Virus record (IMG/VR): IMGVR_UViG_3300034524_000048
Coordinates: 1 to 46,687 of that record
Reading direction: 5' to 3' (one strand)
Length of the DNA: 46,687 nucleotides
Source: a virus
Shown in pieces: positions 32,134 to 39,882 of the stretch. Each line of letters starts with the position of its first letter. The first letter of the stretch is position 1. The notes under the pieces are model-generated. The model made no database searches. It was given only the letters and a program-made list of their open reading frames with translations, and was not told where the DNA came from. Both the position numbers and the translations under genes were made by a program.

Positions 32134-32298
32134 TTATCGCGCTAACTTAACGCCTTTTTTCATACGTTTTGCGTCATCGTCTTTCCGGTGCTGTATTGAT
32201 TGTTTAAGGTACTTTTCAACTTCATCATCTGTTATACTTTTACTCAGTACATTAAAATACCCAGCGCTCTTCGTCCGTCTTCCGATTTGTCTTTTCAT
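32134..32298 (-). CDS. 54-residue basic protein, unknown function
   Basis: ATG 32298 has GGAGG 7 bases upstream; the gene fills the space between two early genes. The product is very basic (MKRQIGRRTKSAGYF... and ...KRMKKGVKLAR) with a central acidic helix. It is likely to bind nucleic acid, but no family is recognised. The upstream gene ends at 32301, 3 bp away. Confidence 0.7.
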   Translation of the reverse strand: MKRQIGRRTKSAGYFNVLSKSITDDEVEKYLKQSIQHRKDDDAKRMKKGVKLAR

Positions 32299-32300
32299 AT

Positions 32301-32669
32301 TCATCCCTCCAGTAATTTCCTGACGACATCCGATGGCACCATGTACGCAATTTTTGAATCGGTACTTAAAATCAGGATCGTATCCACTTTTGTGCTAACA
32401 TCCCTTTGCACAAGCATATCTACCCTTTTGTAATCTTTGGGAGACGTGGCCTCTACTCCTCTTACAGTGATACTTGATTGCTCTCCGTCATCGCAGTATG
32501 GGGGACCCGCTTCAATATCTTTTGAAAAAAACCAAGAAACAGAGTGATAACTTGGATAATATTCTCCGTCACTCGCAATAAAATGAGGCATCCCGTCTAT
32601 TTTTTTAAAATCAAATTTCCATCCTTTAACTTTAAATTTTTGACCTTCCAACACATCTCCATATCTCAT
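32301..32669 (-). CDS. 122-residue early protein, unknown function
   Basis: ATG 32669 with GGGGTGA is chosen as start; an overlapping GTG lies 9 bases upstream. The protein is beta-rich in the first two thirds (KFKVKGWKFDFKKIDGMPHF, DGEYYPSYHSVSWFF) and ends in a helix. It follows the C5 methyltransferase without a gap and may be linked to it. No motif is recognised. Confidence 0.65.
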   Translation of the reverse strand: MRYGDVLEGQKFKVKGWKFDFKKIDGMPHFIASDGEYYPSYHSVSWFFSKDIEAGPPYCDDGEQSSITVRGVEATSPKDYKRVDMLVQRDVSTKVDTILILSTDSKIAYMVPSDVVRKLLEG

Positions 32670-32674
32670 TTTAG

Positions 32675-34210
32675 TCACCCCGTAATCCTTCTTTTGAGTT
32701 CTTCCATCGTTTTGATTTCGCCCTCACACAATTCAGGCAAATTTGCCCTTGTAAGTGCTTCGGCAAATGCAGGCGGCACAGAGTTGCCTACACGCTTTAC
32801 TTTTTCAGCTTTTGAGTATTGTTTTCCGTCTACATCAAAATCTATGATGTAGTCTTCTGGAAATCCTTGAGCTCTATAAAGCTCTTTCGGCTCTAGCATT
32901 CTCATCCCGATGTCAACGATCTGATACTCTTCGCCCTTTACAGTTACGATTCCGAACCTGTCTCGCGATACCACTGTCCCCAAAGGCTCGTCTACCTTTT
33001 GCCCCGTGCCTTGGCCATAGTATTTTATTAAAAACACTTTTGCTAAGTTTGACTTGTTCACCGCCGTAAGCGTCGCGCTCGGCTCATCCATTTTGTGTCC
33101 GGTAGATGTACCAAATTGACGGCTTATGAATGCTGTAACAATAGCGTTGTGGTCAATGCTCGTCACAGTTCCGAGCGGGTCCGAAACTTTTGATCCTACG
33201 CCTTTGTATCCACCCGAAAAATATTTTGATACAAATGCACTCACAAGGGCATACCTCGGACTCCCGTCTATAGTTAATATTGGGTTTTCAATATTTTGCC
33301 CTCTTACAGAGTCATGCGCCTGCTCCGAATGGTACTGTATCAGCGTTGGCGCGGTGACGCTGTGGTTCACCCGGACTATAAACGGCTCTGGATTTTCAAC
33401 GATGAATTTTTGGATGCCGCGTGCAATCCTTTTCATTGTGTTTTCTGCAAGCGGCCGCACTGCTCTAATTCCGAATTTTTCTTTGATTTCTTCCGCTGTG
33501 TCGAATATTGACGGGCACGGGATTGACCAATCTATACATTCCGATGCGGTGCGATAAGGTTTTAGTTTCCCCGATTTTACCTCGTCGCTTTCCGGATCTC
33601 CATGCGTTGGTTCTGGCCAAACGATTTTCTCTCCGTCACTTCTAGCGATTAAAAAGAATCGTTTTCTGATTGTCGGAGCTCCGTAATCGCACGCACGTAA
33701 TTCTCTGTAATCGACTTTGTATCCAATCGCCGTCAGCTGACGTTTAAAAGATTCAAATGTTTCCCCTTTTCGTTTTGGATCGGGAAACTCTTGTCCAAAT
33801 TCGTCTTTTATTAGCGGTCCCCACGTTTTAAATTCTTCGACGTTTTCCAGCATTATTACACGTGGCTTTACCGTCGCCGCCCAGCGTAGCGCTACCCACG
33901 CTAGTCCTCTAATGTCTTTTCTTACTGGCTTTTTCCCTTTTGCTTTTGAAAAATGGGTGCAATCTGGTGAAAACCATGCCAGTGCAACTTTTCTACCCCT
34001 ACATACTTCACGCGGTTTTACGTCCCATACCGATTCGCAGAAGTGCTCTGTATACGGATGATTCGCTTTGTGCAGCGCTATAGCGTTTTCATCGTGATTG
34101 ATCGCGATGTTTACAGGGCGTCCAGTTGCAAGTTCAATCCCCGTCGACGCGCCACCACCGCCCGCGAAATTGTCGACTATGATCTCTTCGAAAAAATTAA
34201 TCTGTTTCAT
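32675..34210 (-). CDS. DNA (cytosine-5) methyltransferase
   Basis: The 511-residue enzyme has motif I FAGGGGAS (about 15-22), a motif IV variant SPDCTHFS with catalytic Cys84 (in place of PPCQ), ENVEEF (122-127) and YGAPTIRKRFF. The variable region holds three repeats of an FG...DPLGTVTS.D type, seen in phage C5 enzymes. No restriction enzyme is nearby, so it probably protects phage DNA or marks it. ATG 34210 with GAGGC is preferred over an upstream start inside the previous gene. Confidence 0.93.
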   Translation of the reverse strand: MKQINFFEEIIVDNFAGGGGASTGIELATGRPVNIAINHDENAIALHKANHPYTEHFCESVWDVKPREVCRGRKVALAWFSPDCTHFSKAKGKKPVRKDIRGLAWVALRWAATVKPRVIMLENVEEFKTWGPLIKDEFGQEFPDPKRKGETFESFKRQLTAIGYKVDYRELRACDYGAPTIRKRFFLIARSDGEKIVWPEPTHGDPESDEVKSGKLKPYRTASECIDWSIPCPSIFDTAEEIKEKFGIRAVRPLAENTMKRIARGIQKFIVENPEPFIVRVNHSVTAPTLIQYHSEQAHDSVRGQNIENPILTIDGSPRYALVSAFVSKYFSGGYKGVGSKVSDPLGTVTSIDHNAIVTAFISRQFGTSTGHKMDEPSATLTAVNKSNLAKVFLIKYYGQGTGQKVDEPLGTVVSRDRFGIVTVKGEEYQIVDIGMRMLEPKELYRAQGFPEDYIIDFDVDGKQYSKAEKVKRVGNSVPPAFAEALTRANLPELCEGEIKTMEELKRRITG

Positions 34211-34505
34211 TGGCAGCCTCGCTTTTTTCTTCAATGTCTTCAAAGTCTTCCGCAGGAAGACACAGGGTCATATCGCCATCTGCCCAAAACCTTTCTACAT
34301 CTTTAATTGTTTCAAATCCATGTACAGATTCATATTCGTCAAGATTTAAAACGGCTTCGTAAAACTGTTTTTCTTGCCCCTCTATGCATCCATATACGAC
34401 AACACTTTCTTGGAAAGGTTGCTTATCTGCCGTTACAATCTGTATCCCTCTAAAAAATTCAGAATATCTTGATACGTCTCCATCTTTTACTTTTATGAGT
34501 TTCAT
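34197..34505 (-). CDS. 102-residue acidic early protein, unknown function
   Basis: The protein is acidic, with a beta-rich first half (MKLIKVKDGDVSRYSEFF) and an acidic helical end (EDFEDIEEKSEAANETD). It overlaps the DUF7666 gene by 4 bp and the methyltransferase by 14 bp, so the three are co-translated. No recognised domain. Confidence 0.65.
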   Translation of the reverse strand: MKLIKVKDGDVSRYSEFFRGIQIVTADKQPFQESVVVYGCIEGQEKQFYEAVLNLDEYESVHGFETIKDVERFWADGDMTLCLPAEDFEDIEEKSEAANETD

Positions 34506-34996
34506 TCGCTCACCTGTACAACTTCCCCGTTTTTTAATGTGTAAAACGTATCGGGTTTTACGGTATCACCATCAACTAATATTGACTTAACTTCTTTGAT
34601 ATACCAGTCTGAATTATCGTTTTTCTCCCACTCTGCCAATACCAACCAACAACCCGCATACCCTTTAGCCCTACTTTCTCCCCCGGTAGCAATTGCAATA
34701 CTTTCTTTTCCTGTTACGGCTGCCGCAGAACACTCTCCTGTATTAATAGCTACCGAATAGTCTCCTGTATTAGTGGCTGCTGAAACGTCTCCTGTGTTAG
34801 TGGCTACTGAATACTCTCCTGTATTAGTGGCTGCTGAATAGTCTCCTGTGTTAATAGCTACCGAATAGTCTCCTGTGTTATTTGCCGCTGAATATCGCCT
34901 GGTGTTAGTGGCCACTGATCGGAATCCCGTGTTACTCGCATTATCGTTTTTCTGGTCTATATGATTCAAAATATGCTCAACATTTTTGTAATCCAT
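34502..34996 (-). CDS. DUF7666 repeat protein with ten nonapeptide repeats
   Basis: Residues 27-116 consist of ten consecutive 9-residue repeats of the form S-A/V-A-x-N-T-G-D-Y. These would stack as a beta-solenoid with Ala/Val inside and Asn-Thr-Gly turns. A conserved cap follows (CWLVLAEWE..., then VDGDTVKPDTFYTLKNGEVV), typical of DUF7666. Function is unknown; the regular surface could mimic DNA or bind a polymer. Start ATG 34996 has GAGGA upstream. Confidence 0.85.
   Translation of the reverse strand: MDYKNVEHILNHIDQKNDNASNTGFRSVATNTRRYSAANNTGDYSVAINTGDYSAATNTGEYSVATNTGDVSAATNTGDYSVAINTGECSAAAVTGKESIAIATGGESRAKGYAGCWLVLAEWEKNDNSDWYIKEVKSILVDGDTVKPDTFYTLKNGEVVQVSE
34649..34918 (-). repeat. 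27-bp tandem repeats in the DUF7666 gene
   Basis: Ten 27-bp units alternate two sub-types (SVA and SAA codons). Several neighbours differ by only a few bases, so slippage or recombination could add or remove whole units without breaking the frame. Confidence 0.85.
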
Positions 34997-34998
34997 AC

Positions 34999-35379
34999 TT
35001 ATTCCTCACTTTCAACAAGTTTTCCAGTTTTGAGATCGTAGCATTTAAAATCTTTAAGTTCCCCGAATTTTGGCATCAAATTTTTAGATTTTAGCCATAC
35101 ACAAAGAGCATTAGTTAAATATTTTTCGAGTTCTTCATCATCTATTTCAGACAGCCAATCTTCCGCTACGTCTTCATAAGCTGGGTATGAATCGCTAAAC
35201 AAAATTGTTTTAATTGATTCTCCGTCTAAATTTGGAATATAACGTTCCACTTTAGCGACGTACACAACCGAATTGTCATTAGCGCATCTTCGCGCTTCTT
35301 CAATGCAACTCTCAACACTTTCTTCGTTTTTCGAAGAAAACCATTCATCTTCGTAAAAACTCCAACAATAGCTACTCAT
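34999..35379 (-). CDS. 126-residue acidic early protein, unknown function
   Basis: ATG 35379 with GAGGA six bases upstream is chosen. The protein is acidic, with SSYCWSFYEDEWFSSKNEESV at the start and a helical WLSEIDDEELEKYLTNALCVWL segment near residues 80-100. It ends with CYDLKTGKLVESEE. It belongs to a run of small acidic genes (34197-35930). No recognised domain. Confidence 0.62.
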   Translation of the reverse strand: MSSYCWSFYEDEWFSSKNEESVESCIEEARRCANDNSVVYVAKVERYIPNLDGESIKTILFSDSYPAYEDVAEDWLSEIDDEELEKYLTNALCVWLKSKNLMPKFGELKDFKCYDLKTGKLVESEE

Positions 35380-35381
35380 GT

Positions 35382-35588
35382 TCATTCCTCGCTTTCTTTG
35401 CTCCACAACTGCACAAGCATGTCGAGTTCTTCAAGTGCTTCCGCTTGTGCAACCGTAGACCATATTGAATTATGTTTCGTTACGACAATTCCGCTTGGCA
35501 AATGTTCAATCCGTACGAAAAAATTAGGATCACATCCATCGTTATTTGTAAAAACGTCTTTTTTCAATTCGTTTGGTTTTAATCCCAT
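35382..35588 (-). CDS. 68-residue early protein, unknown function
   Basis: The product has a short beta-rich centre (FVRIEHLPSGIVVTKH) and a C-terminal helix (AQAEALEELDMLVQLW). The RBS is weak (GTGAA), so expression may rely on coupling to the upstream gene 10 bp away. No recognised domain. Confidence 0.55.
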   Translation of the reverse strand: MGLKPNELKKDVFTNNDGCDPNFFVRIEHLPSGIVVTKHNSIWSTVAQAEALEELDMLVQLWSKESEE

Positions 35589-35597
35589 TTTTTCACT

Positions 35598-35930
35598 TCA
35601 CCATTCCGTGCACGATATTTCAAAAGGGTGTGTTGTTTTCGCGTCTTTTAAAACTTCTCTGTAAGTTTGAAGCTTATAGATTTCTCCGTAACGTCTTTGT
35701 AAATCTCCAGCTCCTCCCGAACATACCTCGTCGTAGTCGTCTAATCTTAAAATATCTTCATGTGTAATGTTGCCTGCATACCACACTACATCATCTAAAC
35801 TTACCTCTTCTAATTCCGAAAGTTCCTCGACATCTTCTAAGGTGTTAATATTCTCGTGATACCAGTTCAAAAATTCCATAAGATCGTTTGCAAAATACAC
35901 AGAATATTCATCCAATCTAAATAATTTCAT
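35598..35930 (-). CDS. 110-residue acidic early protein, unknown function
   Basis: ATG 35930 overlaps the previous stop (ATGA) and has GAGGA upstream. The protein is acidic in the first two thirds, with an antirestriction-like low pI (NTLEDVEELSELEEVSLDDV), then YGEIYKLQTYREVLKD. A DNA-mimic role is possible but not shown. Confidence 0.6.
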   Translation of the reverse strand: MKLFRLDEYSVYFANDLMEFLNWYHENINTLEDVEELSELEEVSLDDVVWYAGNITHEDILRLDDYDEVCSGGAGDLQRRYGEIYKLQTYREVLKDAKTTHPFEISCTEW

Positions 35931-36121
35931 AGTTCCTCGCTTTCTAAATCCCATTCATCAAGATCAACAGACAGTACAAAATCAACTCCACATTCGCATT
36001 CAATTGTACTTCCGCTATCAAAAAGACCAAGGTCACCAGAAAATTCTTCTTTCAAATCATAAGTTTTCCCGCATTTAGGGCAAATATATGTGCCTTCAAT
36101 TTTTAAAAATACATTATTCAT
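35927..36121 (-). CDS. 64-residue zinc-ribbon protein
   Basis: Two cysteine pairs, CPKCGK and CECG, form a probable zinc ribbon. The rest is acidic (VDLDEWDLESEEL). ATG 36121 is chosen because AGGAGG lies 7 bases upstream. It may modulate nucleic-acid or protein contacts; function unknown. Confidence 0.65.
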   Translation of the reverse strand: MNNVFLKIEGTYICPKCGKTYDLKEEFSGDLGLFDSGSTIECECGVDFVLSVDLDEWDLESEEL

Positions 36122-36123
36122 TC

Positions 36124-36669
36124 TCATTCCTCCTGTTCTATCTCATTTCCCCATGAATCCCACCCACAAAATTGTTCTCTAGCAAATAATTCAATTCTGT
36201 CTGAATAACTTACAGTTTCAATCATGGTTCGCATTTCGTGAGGTTTTTGGCTATGTCGACCTCTAGGAGCGATAATAACCGTTTTGCCTTGTTGTCGTTT
36301 ACCGTTCTCGGTTTTATATGGCAGCACTCCTTTTACTCCGAACAAGCAATGTTCCGTCATGCCTCTGAAATATTGGCCAAGTCCCTGCCTATCTTTAGCC
36401 CAAGTAATCATCGTTTTATACGTAAATCCCCACGCTTCCATAACTTCAAAAGCGCTTTTAAGATGATTATTTGTTGCCCAAAGATACAAATGACAGTTTT
36501 CTTCTGCTAGCAGTCCAACCGGAAGCGCTTTAATGTCTTTAATGCTCATAAGACTATAATGCCTATCTGCACCACGTTTTATCTTGCCCCCCCCGCGTTC
36601 AGGCCAAGGCGGATCAGCATATATTGTTTTGTAACGTTTTCCGCACGTCTCAATGCTTTTAATAATCAT
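36124..36669 (-). CDS. MT-A70 family DNA adenine methyltransferase
   Basis: The 181-residue protein has the DPPW catalytic motif (residues 19-22), an SLMSIKDIKALP segment and the SQKPHEMRTMIE motif of the MT-A70 family. It methylates adenine N6, most likely in phage DNA. No cognate nuclease is nearby, so it is probably an anti-restriction or marking enzyme. AGGAGTGG precedes ATG 36669. Confidence 0.93.
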   Translation of the reverse strand: MIIKSIETCGKRYKTIYADPPWPERGGGKIKRGADRHYSLMSIKDIKALPVGLLAEENCHLYLWATNNHLKSAFEVMEAWGFTYKTMITWAKDRQGLGQYFRGMTEHCLFGVKGVLPYKTENGKRQQGKTVIIAPRGRHSQKPHEMRTMIETVSYSDRIELFAREQFCGWDSWGNEIEQEE

Positions 36670-36672
36670 AAA

Positions 36673-36945
36673 TCACCACTCCTGTTCTTTAACCCAATCT
36701 GCATTTTCCCTATAAAACTCCCACCAAGGCTGTTTTTTAAGATCTGTATAGTAACCCTTGATCTCGATCGACTTTGCATTTAAGGCTTTTACATCTACTT
36801 GTAATTCCTCAATTCTTACTTGTATCTCTTCATTCTGGCGCGCCGCATCCTCTAAACGCTCCATTTGCGCTTTGATAGCAAGTATCATGATTACAATCAG
36901 GACTACTGCCGCTATGTTTATGAGTAAGTTCGCTTTTTTTGTCAT
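36673..36945 (-). CDS. Membrane-anchored coiled-coil protein
   Basis: The 90-residue protein has one N-terminal membrane helix (about 6-22, LLINIAAVVLIVIMILAI) followed by a coiled coil (about 24-60) and a Trp-rich end (QPWWEFYRENADWV). The C-terminal part should be outside or inside depending on topology. ATG 36945 overlaps the previous stop, with GGAGGGGGG upstream. A superinfection-exclusion or replication-tether role is possible. Confidence 0.65.
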   Translation of the reverse strand: MTKKANLLINIAAVVLIVIMILAIKAQMERLEDAARQNEEIQVRIEELQVDVKALNAKSIEIKGYYTDLKKQPWWEFYRENADWVKEQEW

Positions 36946-37259
36946 TGTTTGCCCCCCTCCCTGAACCACGCCCGCATTGAATTTGCTTTTTTGATGATTT
37001 TCATCGCTCTAGCTCTTTCTTGGTTTATATAGTGCGTTACTTCCTCTAGCGTTTCCGCTATGAAATAGCCTCTACCGTCCTGCATATTTACGATTGGCAC
37101 ACCTTTGTTTTGCAGCGCTTCTATGATTCTTCTGTTCTTTCTATCCGGCATTCCGGTTCTGTTCATAAGTTCAATTCTGCTTACCGCATTTTTTCTGCCT
37201 TTTCCAATCGATTCGATTATTAGTTTAAACATCATCGTCTCAGATAATAAATTACTCAT
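36942..37259 (-). CDS. Winged-helix DNA-binding protein
   Basis: The 105-residue protein has a compact wHTH (KNAVSRIELMNRTGMPDRKNRRIIEALQNKGVPIVN, about 22-57) with a wing GRGYF, as in small phage replication or primase-associated proteins. The C-terminal helix is basic. ATG 37259 with AAGGGGG is chosen. Confidence 0.72.
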   Translation of the reverse strand: MSNLLSETMMFKLIIESIGKGRKNAVSRIELMNRTGMPDRKNRRIIEALQNKGVPIVNMQDGRGYFIAETLEEVTHYINQERARAMKIIKKANSMRAWFREGGKQ

Positions 37260-37659
37260 CGTCATCCCCCTTTTTTAAACTCGGCAGCGCCAAATACCCC
37301 TTTATAACTTCTACGGCCGCTTCCCATCCCTTGCAGACTTCAACGCGGTTCCCATTTTCTATCAGCCACGCTATTTTTTCTTTTTGCTCTTGCGATAGTT
37401 GTCCGCCTTTTCTTCTCTTCATTTCGATGTAAAGTGCGTGATGTTCACCCCTCGCAACCGGCAAGCAAATATCCGGCATCCCTTTTTTGACACCTTCTGT
37501 TTTAAATCGTGCCGCTTCCGCTTTTCCTCTTTTTCCTCCATTCGGGATGTGGTACATCCCGTTAAGTTCTGGGTATTTTCCGGTATTGTACATCGCCCAT
37601 CTGAATAGGCATTGTTGCTCTACAGATTCCGACGGTACCGGCAATTCATTTGATTTCAT
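37252..37659 (-). CDS. VRR-NUC domain nuclease
   Basis: The 135-residue protein shows the VRR-NUC motif: YHIPNGGKRG, GMPDICLP and ALYIEMKRRKG carry the Asp and Glu-x-Lys of the catalytic core. Such stand-alone domains act as Holliday-junction or flap nucleases in phage recombination or replication. ATG 37659 overlaps the previous stop, with GGAGG upstream. Confidence 0.92.
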   Translation of the reverse strand: MKSNELPVPSESVEQQCLFRWAMYNTGKYPELNGMYHIPNGGKRGKAEAARFKTEGVKKGMPDICLPVARGEHHALYIEMKRRKGGQLSQEQKEKIAWLIENGNRVEVCKGWEAAVEVIKGYLALPSLKKGDDDE

Positions 37660-37832
37660 TCCGCCTCCTTCGCCCATGAGCATTTTTCAATCGCTTTTTC
37701 CACTGTTGCGTTTTCATTTTTTGATACAAAGAAGCAATTAACGTCGCACTGCTTTAATTCATCGCATATCCTACAACATCGATTTCCACATCGCGAACCT
37801 TTTGGATCTTGATATGTGCAAATCACTCTCAT
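37656..37832 (-). CDS. 58-residue cysteine-rich protein
   Basis: Eight of 58 residues are Cys, arranged as CRICDEL and QCDVNCF after an initial RCGNRCC, which suggests one or two zinc sites. It overlaps both the Rep gene (4 bp) and the VRR-NUC gene (4 bp). Function unknown. Confidence 0.72.
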   Translation of the reverse strand: MRVICTYQDPKGSRCGNRCCRICDELKQCDVNCFFVSKNENATVEKAIEKCSWAKEAE

Positions 37833-38623
37833 GATGTGTCCTTTCTTCTGAGCTTCAGATAGATACTCCATCCTGTAAGCTCGTTGTATACGGATTCGTA
37901 TCCATACATTTCATTTGTTATGGTCCATCCCGGATATTCTCGTTCCCAAAATTCCCGATCGAATGGTTCATTTGCCAGTCTCGCAATTTTGTGACGACTG
38001 AATTTTTCATCATTCGTCCTGTATTCTGGGTTTATAAGATTTTTTGAGCTGTGCCATCTCTTTTTCCCTTTCGGATTTTTCATAAGGTACTCACCTAGCG
38101 GATCAAGCCCGCCATCAAGTTCCCACAAATAGTCCGCATTTGCGATTCCGATCATTTCTCCTTTTTTCTGGCCCCTTTTTTTGGGTGTCCTCCAAAGATC
38201 GCATATCTCAACTCCCGTTATGCCATCACCATTTGTTACTAAATGATGATGCATTCGCGGAGATTCCGTCACATACATGTACTTGAGTGGCGGTAGCCCT
38301 TTTTTCTTTCTGATCCGCGATAGCCGCGCGAGGAAGTTTTTCATATTCCGTTCTGCTTCTTCCTCTGATTTCGGGAGATTCTTTTTTTGATATGTGAGTA
38401 CGACGTGATAATCTCCCTCTTTAAAATTTGCTTTTAATTTTTGCCTGAAAAACCTGCGGGCATTTTTCTCATTGAGGTTTTTTTGCTTCGGAGGCGATAT
38501 CTTTTTCTTTTTTGCTCGCCTCCCCTTTGCCGTCTTTTTTTGTATCGCCGTGTACTGATATATGTCTATCTCTCTGTAGTTTTTCCCGCAGTAAATTGTC
38601 TTTTGCCTATAAAAGCTGTGCAT
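37829..38623 (-). CDS. HUH-type replication initiation protein
   Basis: The 264-residue protein matches the phage/plasmid Rep family with DYHVVLTYQKKNLPKS, a metal-binding HHH (MHHHL, residues 125-127) and a later LGEYLMKNPKG with the candidate nicking Tyr (about 198). It would nick and prime replication of the phage origin. Two in-frame ATGs are possible; 38623 lies 3 bases after GGGGAGG, the other is 12 bases upstream. Confidence 0.88.
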   Translation of the reverse strand: MHSFYRQKTIYCGKNYREIDIYQYTAIQKKTAKGRRAKKKKISPPKQKNLNEKNARRFFRQKLKANFKEGDYHVVLTYQKKNLPKSEEEAERNMKNFLARLSRIRKKKGLPPLKYMYVTESPRMHHHLVTNGDGITGVEICDLWRTPKKRGQKKGEMIGIANADYLWELDGGLDPLGEYLMKNPKGKKRWHSSKNLINPEYRTNDEKFSRHKIARLANEPFDREFWEREYPGWTITNEMYGYESVYNELTGWSIYLKLRRKDTS

Positions 38624-38723
38624 ATACCTCCCCATCTCTATTTTTGTTTTTTTGGATTGGATGTGCGTCTAATCTTAATACCGATTGCAAGGTCTAAAGC
38701 GGCATAAACGCCGCCTTTTCAGC

Positions 38724-38752
38724 TTGACAATTTGCGTGTAAAAATGTATAAT
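38724..38752 (+). promoter_or_regulatory. Consensus plus-strand promoter of a small RNA
   Basis: TTGACA (38724-38729) and TATAAT (38747-38752) with 17 bp between them lie on the plus strand, opposite to the surrounding early genes. Confidence 0.9.
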
Positions 38753-38758
38753 CAATAC

Positions 38759-38838
38759 ATAAATACGGGGCGCAAGTCTCGTCAAAGCTGTGTATTTATT
38801 AGACTGCTGATGCTCGTAACATCAGCAGTCCTTTTTTA
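38759..38838 (+). ncRNA. Small structured RNA with its own promoter and terminator
   Basis: The predicted start is the first base of a stem ATAAATAC (38759-38766) that pairs with GTATTTAT (38792-38799), leaving a 25-base loop with CGCAAGTCTCG. A perfect 11-bp terminator stem follows (38802-38812 with 38820-38830), then CTTTTTT. No RBS or useful reading frame exists. Its 3' part is antisense to the end of the zinc-ribbon gene (38822-39022). It lies between that gene and the Rep gene and may control early expression. Confidence 0.82.
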
Positions 38839-39022
38839 TGCCCATTGCCTTTCTCATCGGTACAATTTTTCCCCCACATTTTTTGCATGTGATGTCCGCA
38901 TCATCCGGCGCTGTCACTGCAAACATATGGCTGCACCCCAGGCAGATGTGCGATAGCTCTCTGCCTCTTTTTTTGAGTCTTTTGCAGCGTTTTTTAAAAT
39001 TATGCCTCTGCGATATTGACAA
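38822..39022 (-). CDS. 66-residue zinc-ribbon protein (TTG start)
   Basis: TTG 39022 has GGAGG seven bases upstream, whereas the upstream in-frame ATGs lie deep in another gene without an RBS. The basic N-terminus (FKKRCKRLKKRGREL) is followed by a zinc ribbon, CLGCSHMF...CKKCGGK. It could bind nucleic acid, like Mu Com. Its end overlaps the terminator of the plus-strand small RNA. Confidence 0.72.
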   Translation of the reverse strand: MSISQRHNFKKRCKRLKKRGRELSHICLGCSHMFAVTAPDDADITCKKCGGKIVPMRKAMGIKKDC

Positions 39023-39413
39023 TTTTGTCCTCCCTCTTGATAGATAACACCCGTTTGCCGTCTTTTTCAGAGCCGCTAAGCTCCGCTTTTGTGCGGTAAG
39101 TGAGTTGTATTGTTGTCTTTCCGATGTCACCGTCATACACGAGCACTGCGGTTTTAAAAAGATGATCCCGTGCCGGCTCCGCAAGTTCTTTGAATTGTGA
39201 TTCAATGCTGTTGCGCGCTTGCGCAAGTGAGTTTTCTCGGTTTCTTGCGGCCTGTTCTTGGTATTTTCTTTCTTTCTTGTACTCCGCTGCCTCTTTACAG
39301 CTGCAGAGCATGGTTGCATTCTCAACCCCCCCATCCATCGTCGAGGTCTCAGCCTCTAATACGACGATCTGCCCGCAAAATCTGCATGGGTACGCTGTCT
39401 GTGTGTCTGTCAT
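39000..39413 (-). CDS. 137-residue early protein with zinc-binding N-terminus
   Basis: An N-terminal CRFCGQ...CSC motif (about 10-38) suggests zinc binding. It is followed by a long charged helix (about 40-80) and a beta-rich end (TAVLVYDGDIGKTTIQLTYRTKAEL). Start ATG 39413 has GCGAGGTAATG upstream. No recognised family. Confidence 0.68.
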   Translation of the reverse strand: MTDTQTAYPCRFCGQIVVLEAETSTMDGGVENATMLCSCKEAAEYKKERKYQEQAARNRENSLAQARNSIESQFKELAEPARDHLFKTAVLVYDGDIGKTTIQLTYRTKAELSGSEKDGKRVLSIKREDKIVNIAEA

Positions 39414-39417
39414 TTCA

Positions 39418-39693
39418 TTACCTCGCTTTCATTGTTTCTTTTGACGCTTCAAGAAATTCATCGAGTGGAATCCAATGCCCCTCTTTGAGCTTTACGAACC
39501 GCGCTCTCTTATCGTAGTAGAATCCCATTTGAGATATGATTTCTTGCATCTCTGCTTGTGATTTGCTATACGGTCCGACCGTCTCTGCCGCATCAATGAT
39601 TGCTTCAACTTGGTCTGCGTTTAAATTCGTATCAATCGACCTAATCAAAGACGGGTCTTTTCCGCATCCATCTGACATCATTTTAATTTTCAT
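39418..39693 (-). CDS. 91-residue early protein, unknown function
   Basis: The first 48 residues are a helical pair with NLNADQVEAIIDAAETVG; the rest includes MGFYYDKRARFVKLKEGHWIP, beta-rich. AAGGAGG precedes the ATG. It is within the early operon. No recognised motif. Confidence 0.65.
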   Translation of the reverse strand: MKIKMMSDGCGKDPSLIRSIDTNLNADQVEAIIDAAETVGPYSKSQAEMQEIISQMGFYYDKRARFVKLKEGHWIPLDEFLEASKETMKAR

Positions 39694-39723
39694 ATGGCCT
39701 CCTTTTATTTCTCATTTTCTGGT

Positions 39724-39882
39724 TTATCCTACCTTTTTAGGGGTGCTCCCCTTTGGTGGTAGTGTGAAAATCCCTATGTCAAGTGGCTTTAGATTTTTAT
39801 GCGCTTCTCTCAATTCTTCTTCTGTGTAAACGCCGTATTTGTTGAGAAGCTTCCACATCGCCGCTTTTCTTTGCTCATCCAT
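39724..39882 (-). CDS. 52-residue early protein, unknown function
   Basis: ATG 39882 has GAAAGGAGA upstream and is chosen over an upstream in-frame start that would cross the 39905-39933 promoter. The product is helical (EQRKAAMWKLLNKYGVYTEEEL) with a Pro-rich end. No family recognised. Confidence 0.62.
   Translation of the reverse strand: MDEQRKAAMWKLLNKYGVYTEEELREAHKNLKPLDIGIFTLPPKGSTPKKVG

Noticed and set aside
38699-38714. GCGGC/GCCGC hairpin near the small-RNA promoter as a separate terminator
   Set aside because: The stem is 5 bp and the following T-run is poor on the minus strand. Early transcription must continue into Rep.
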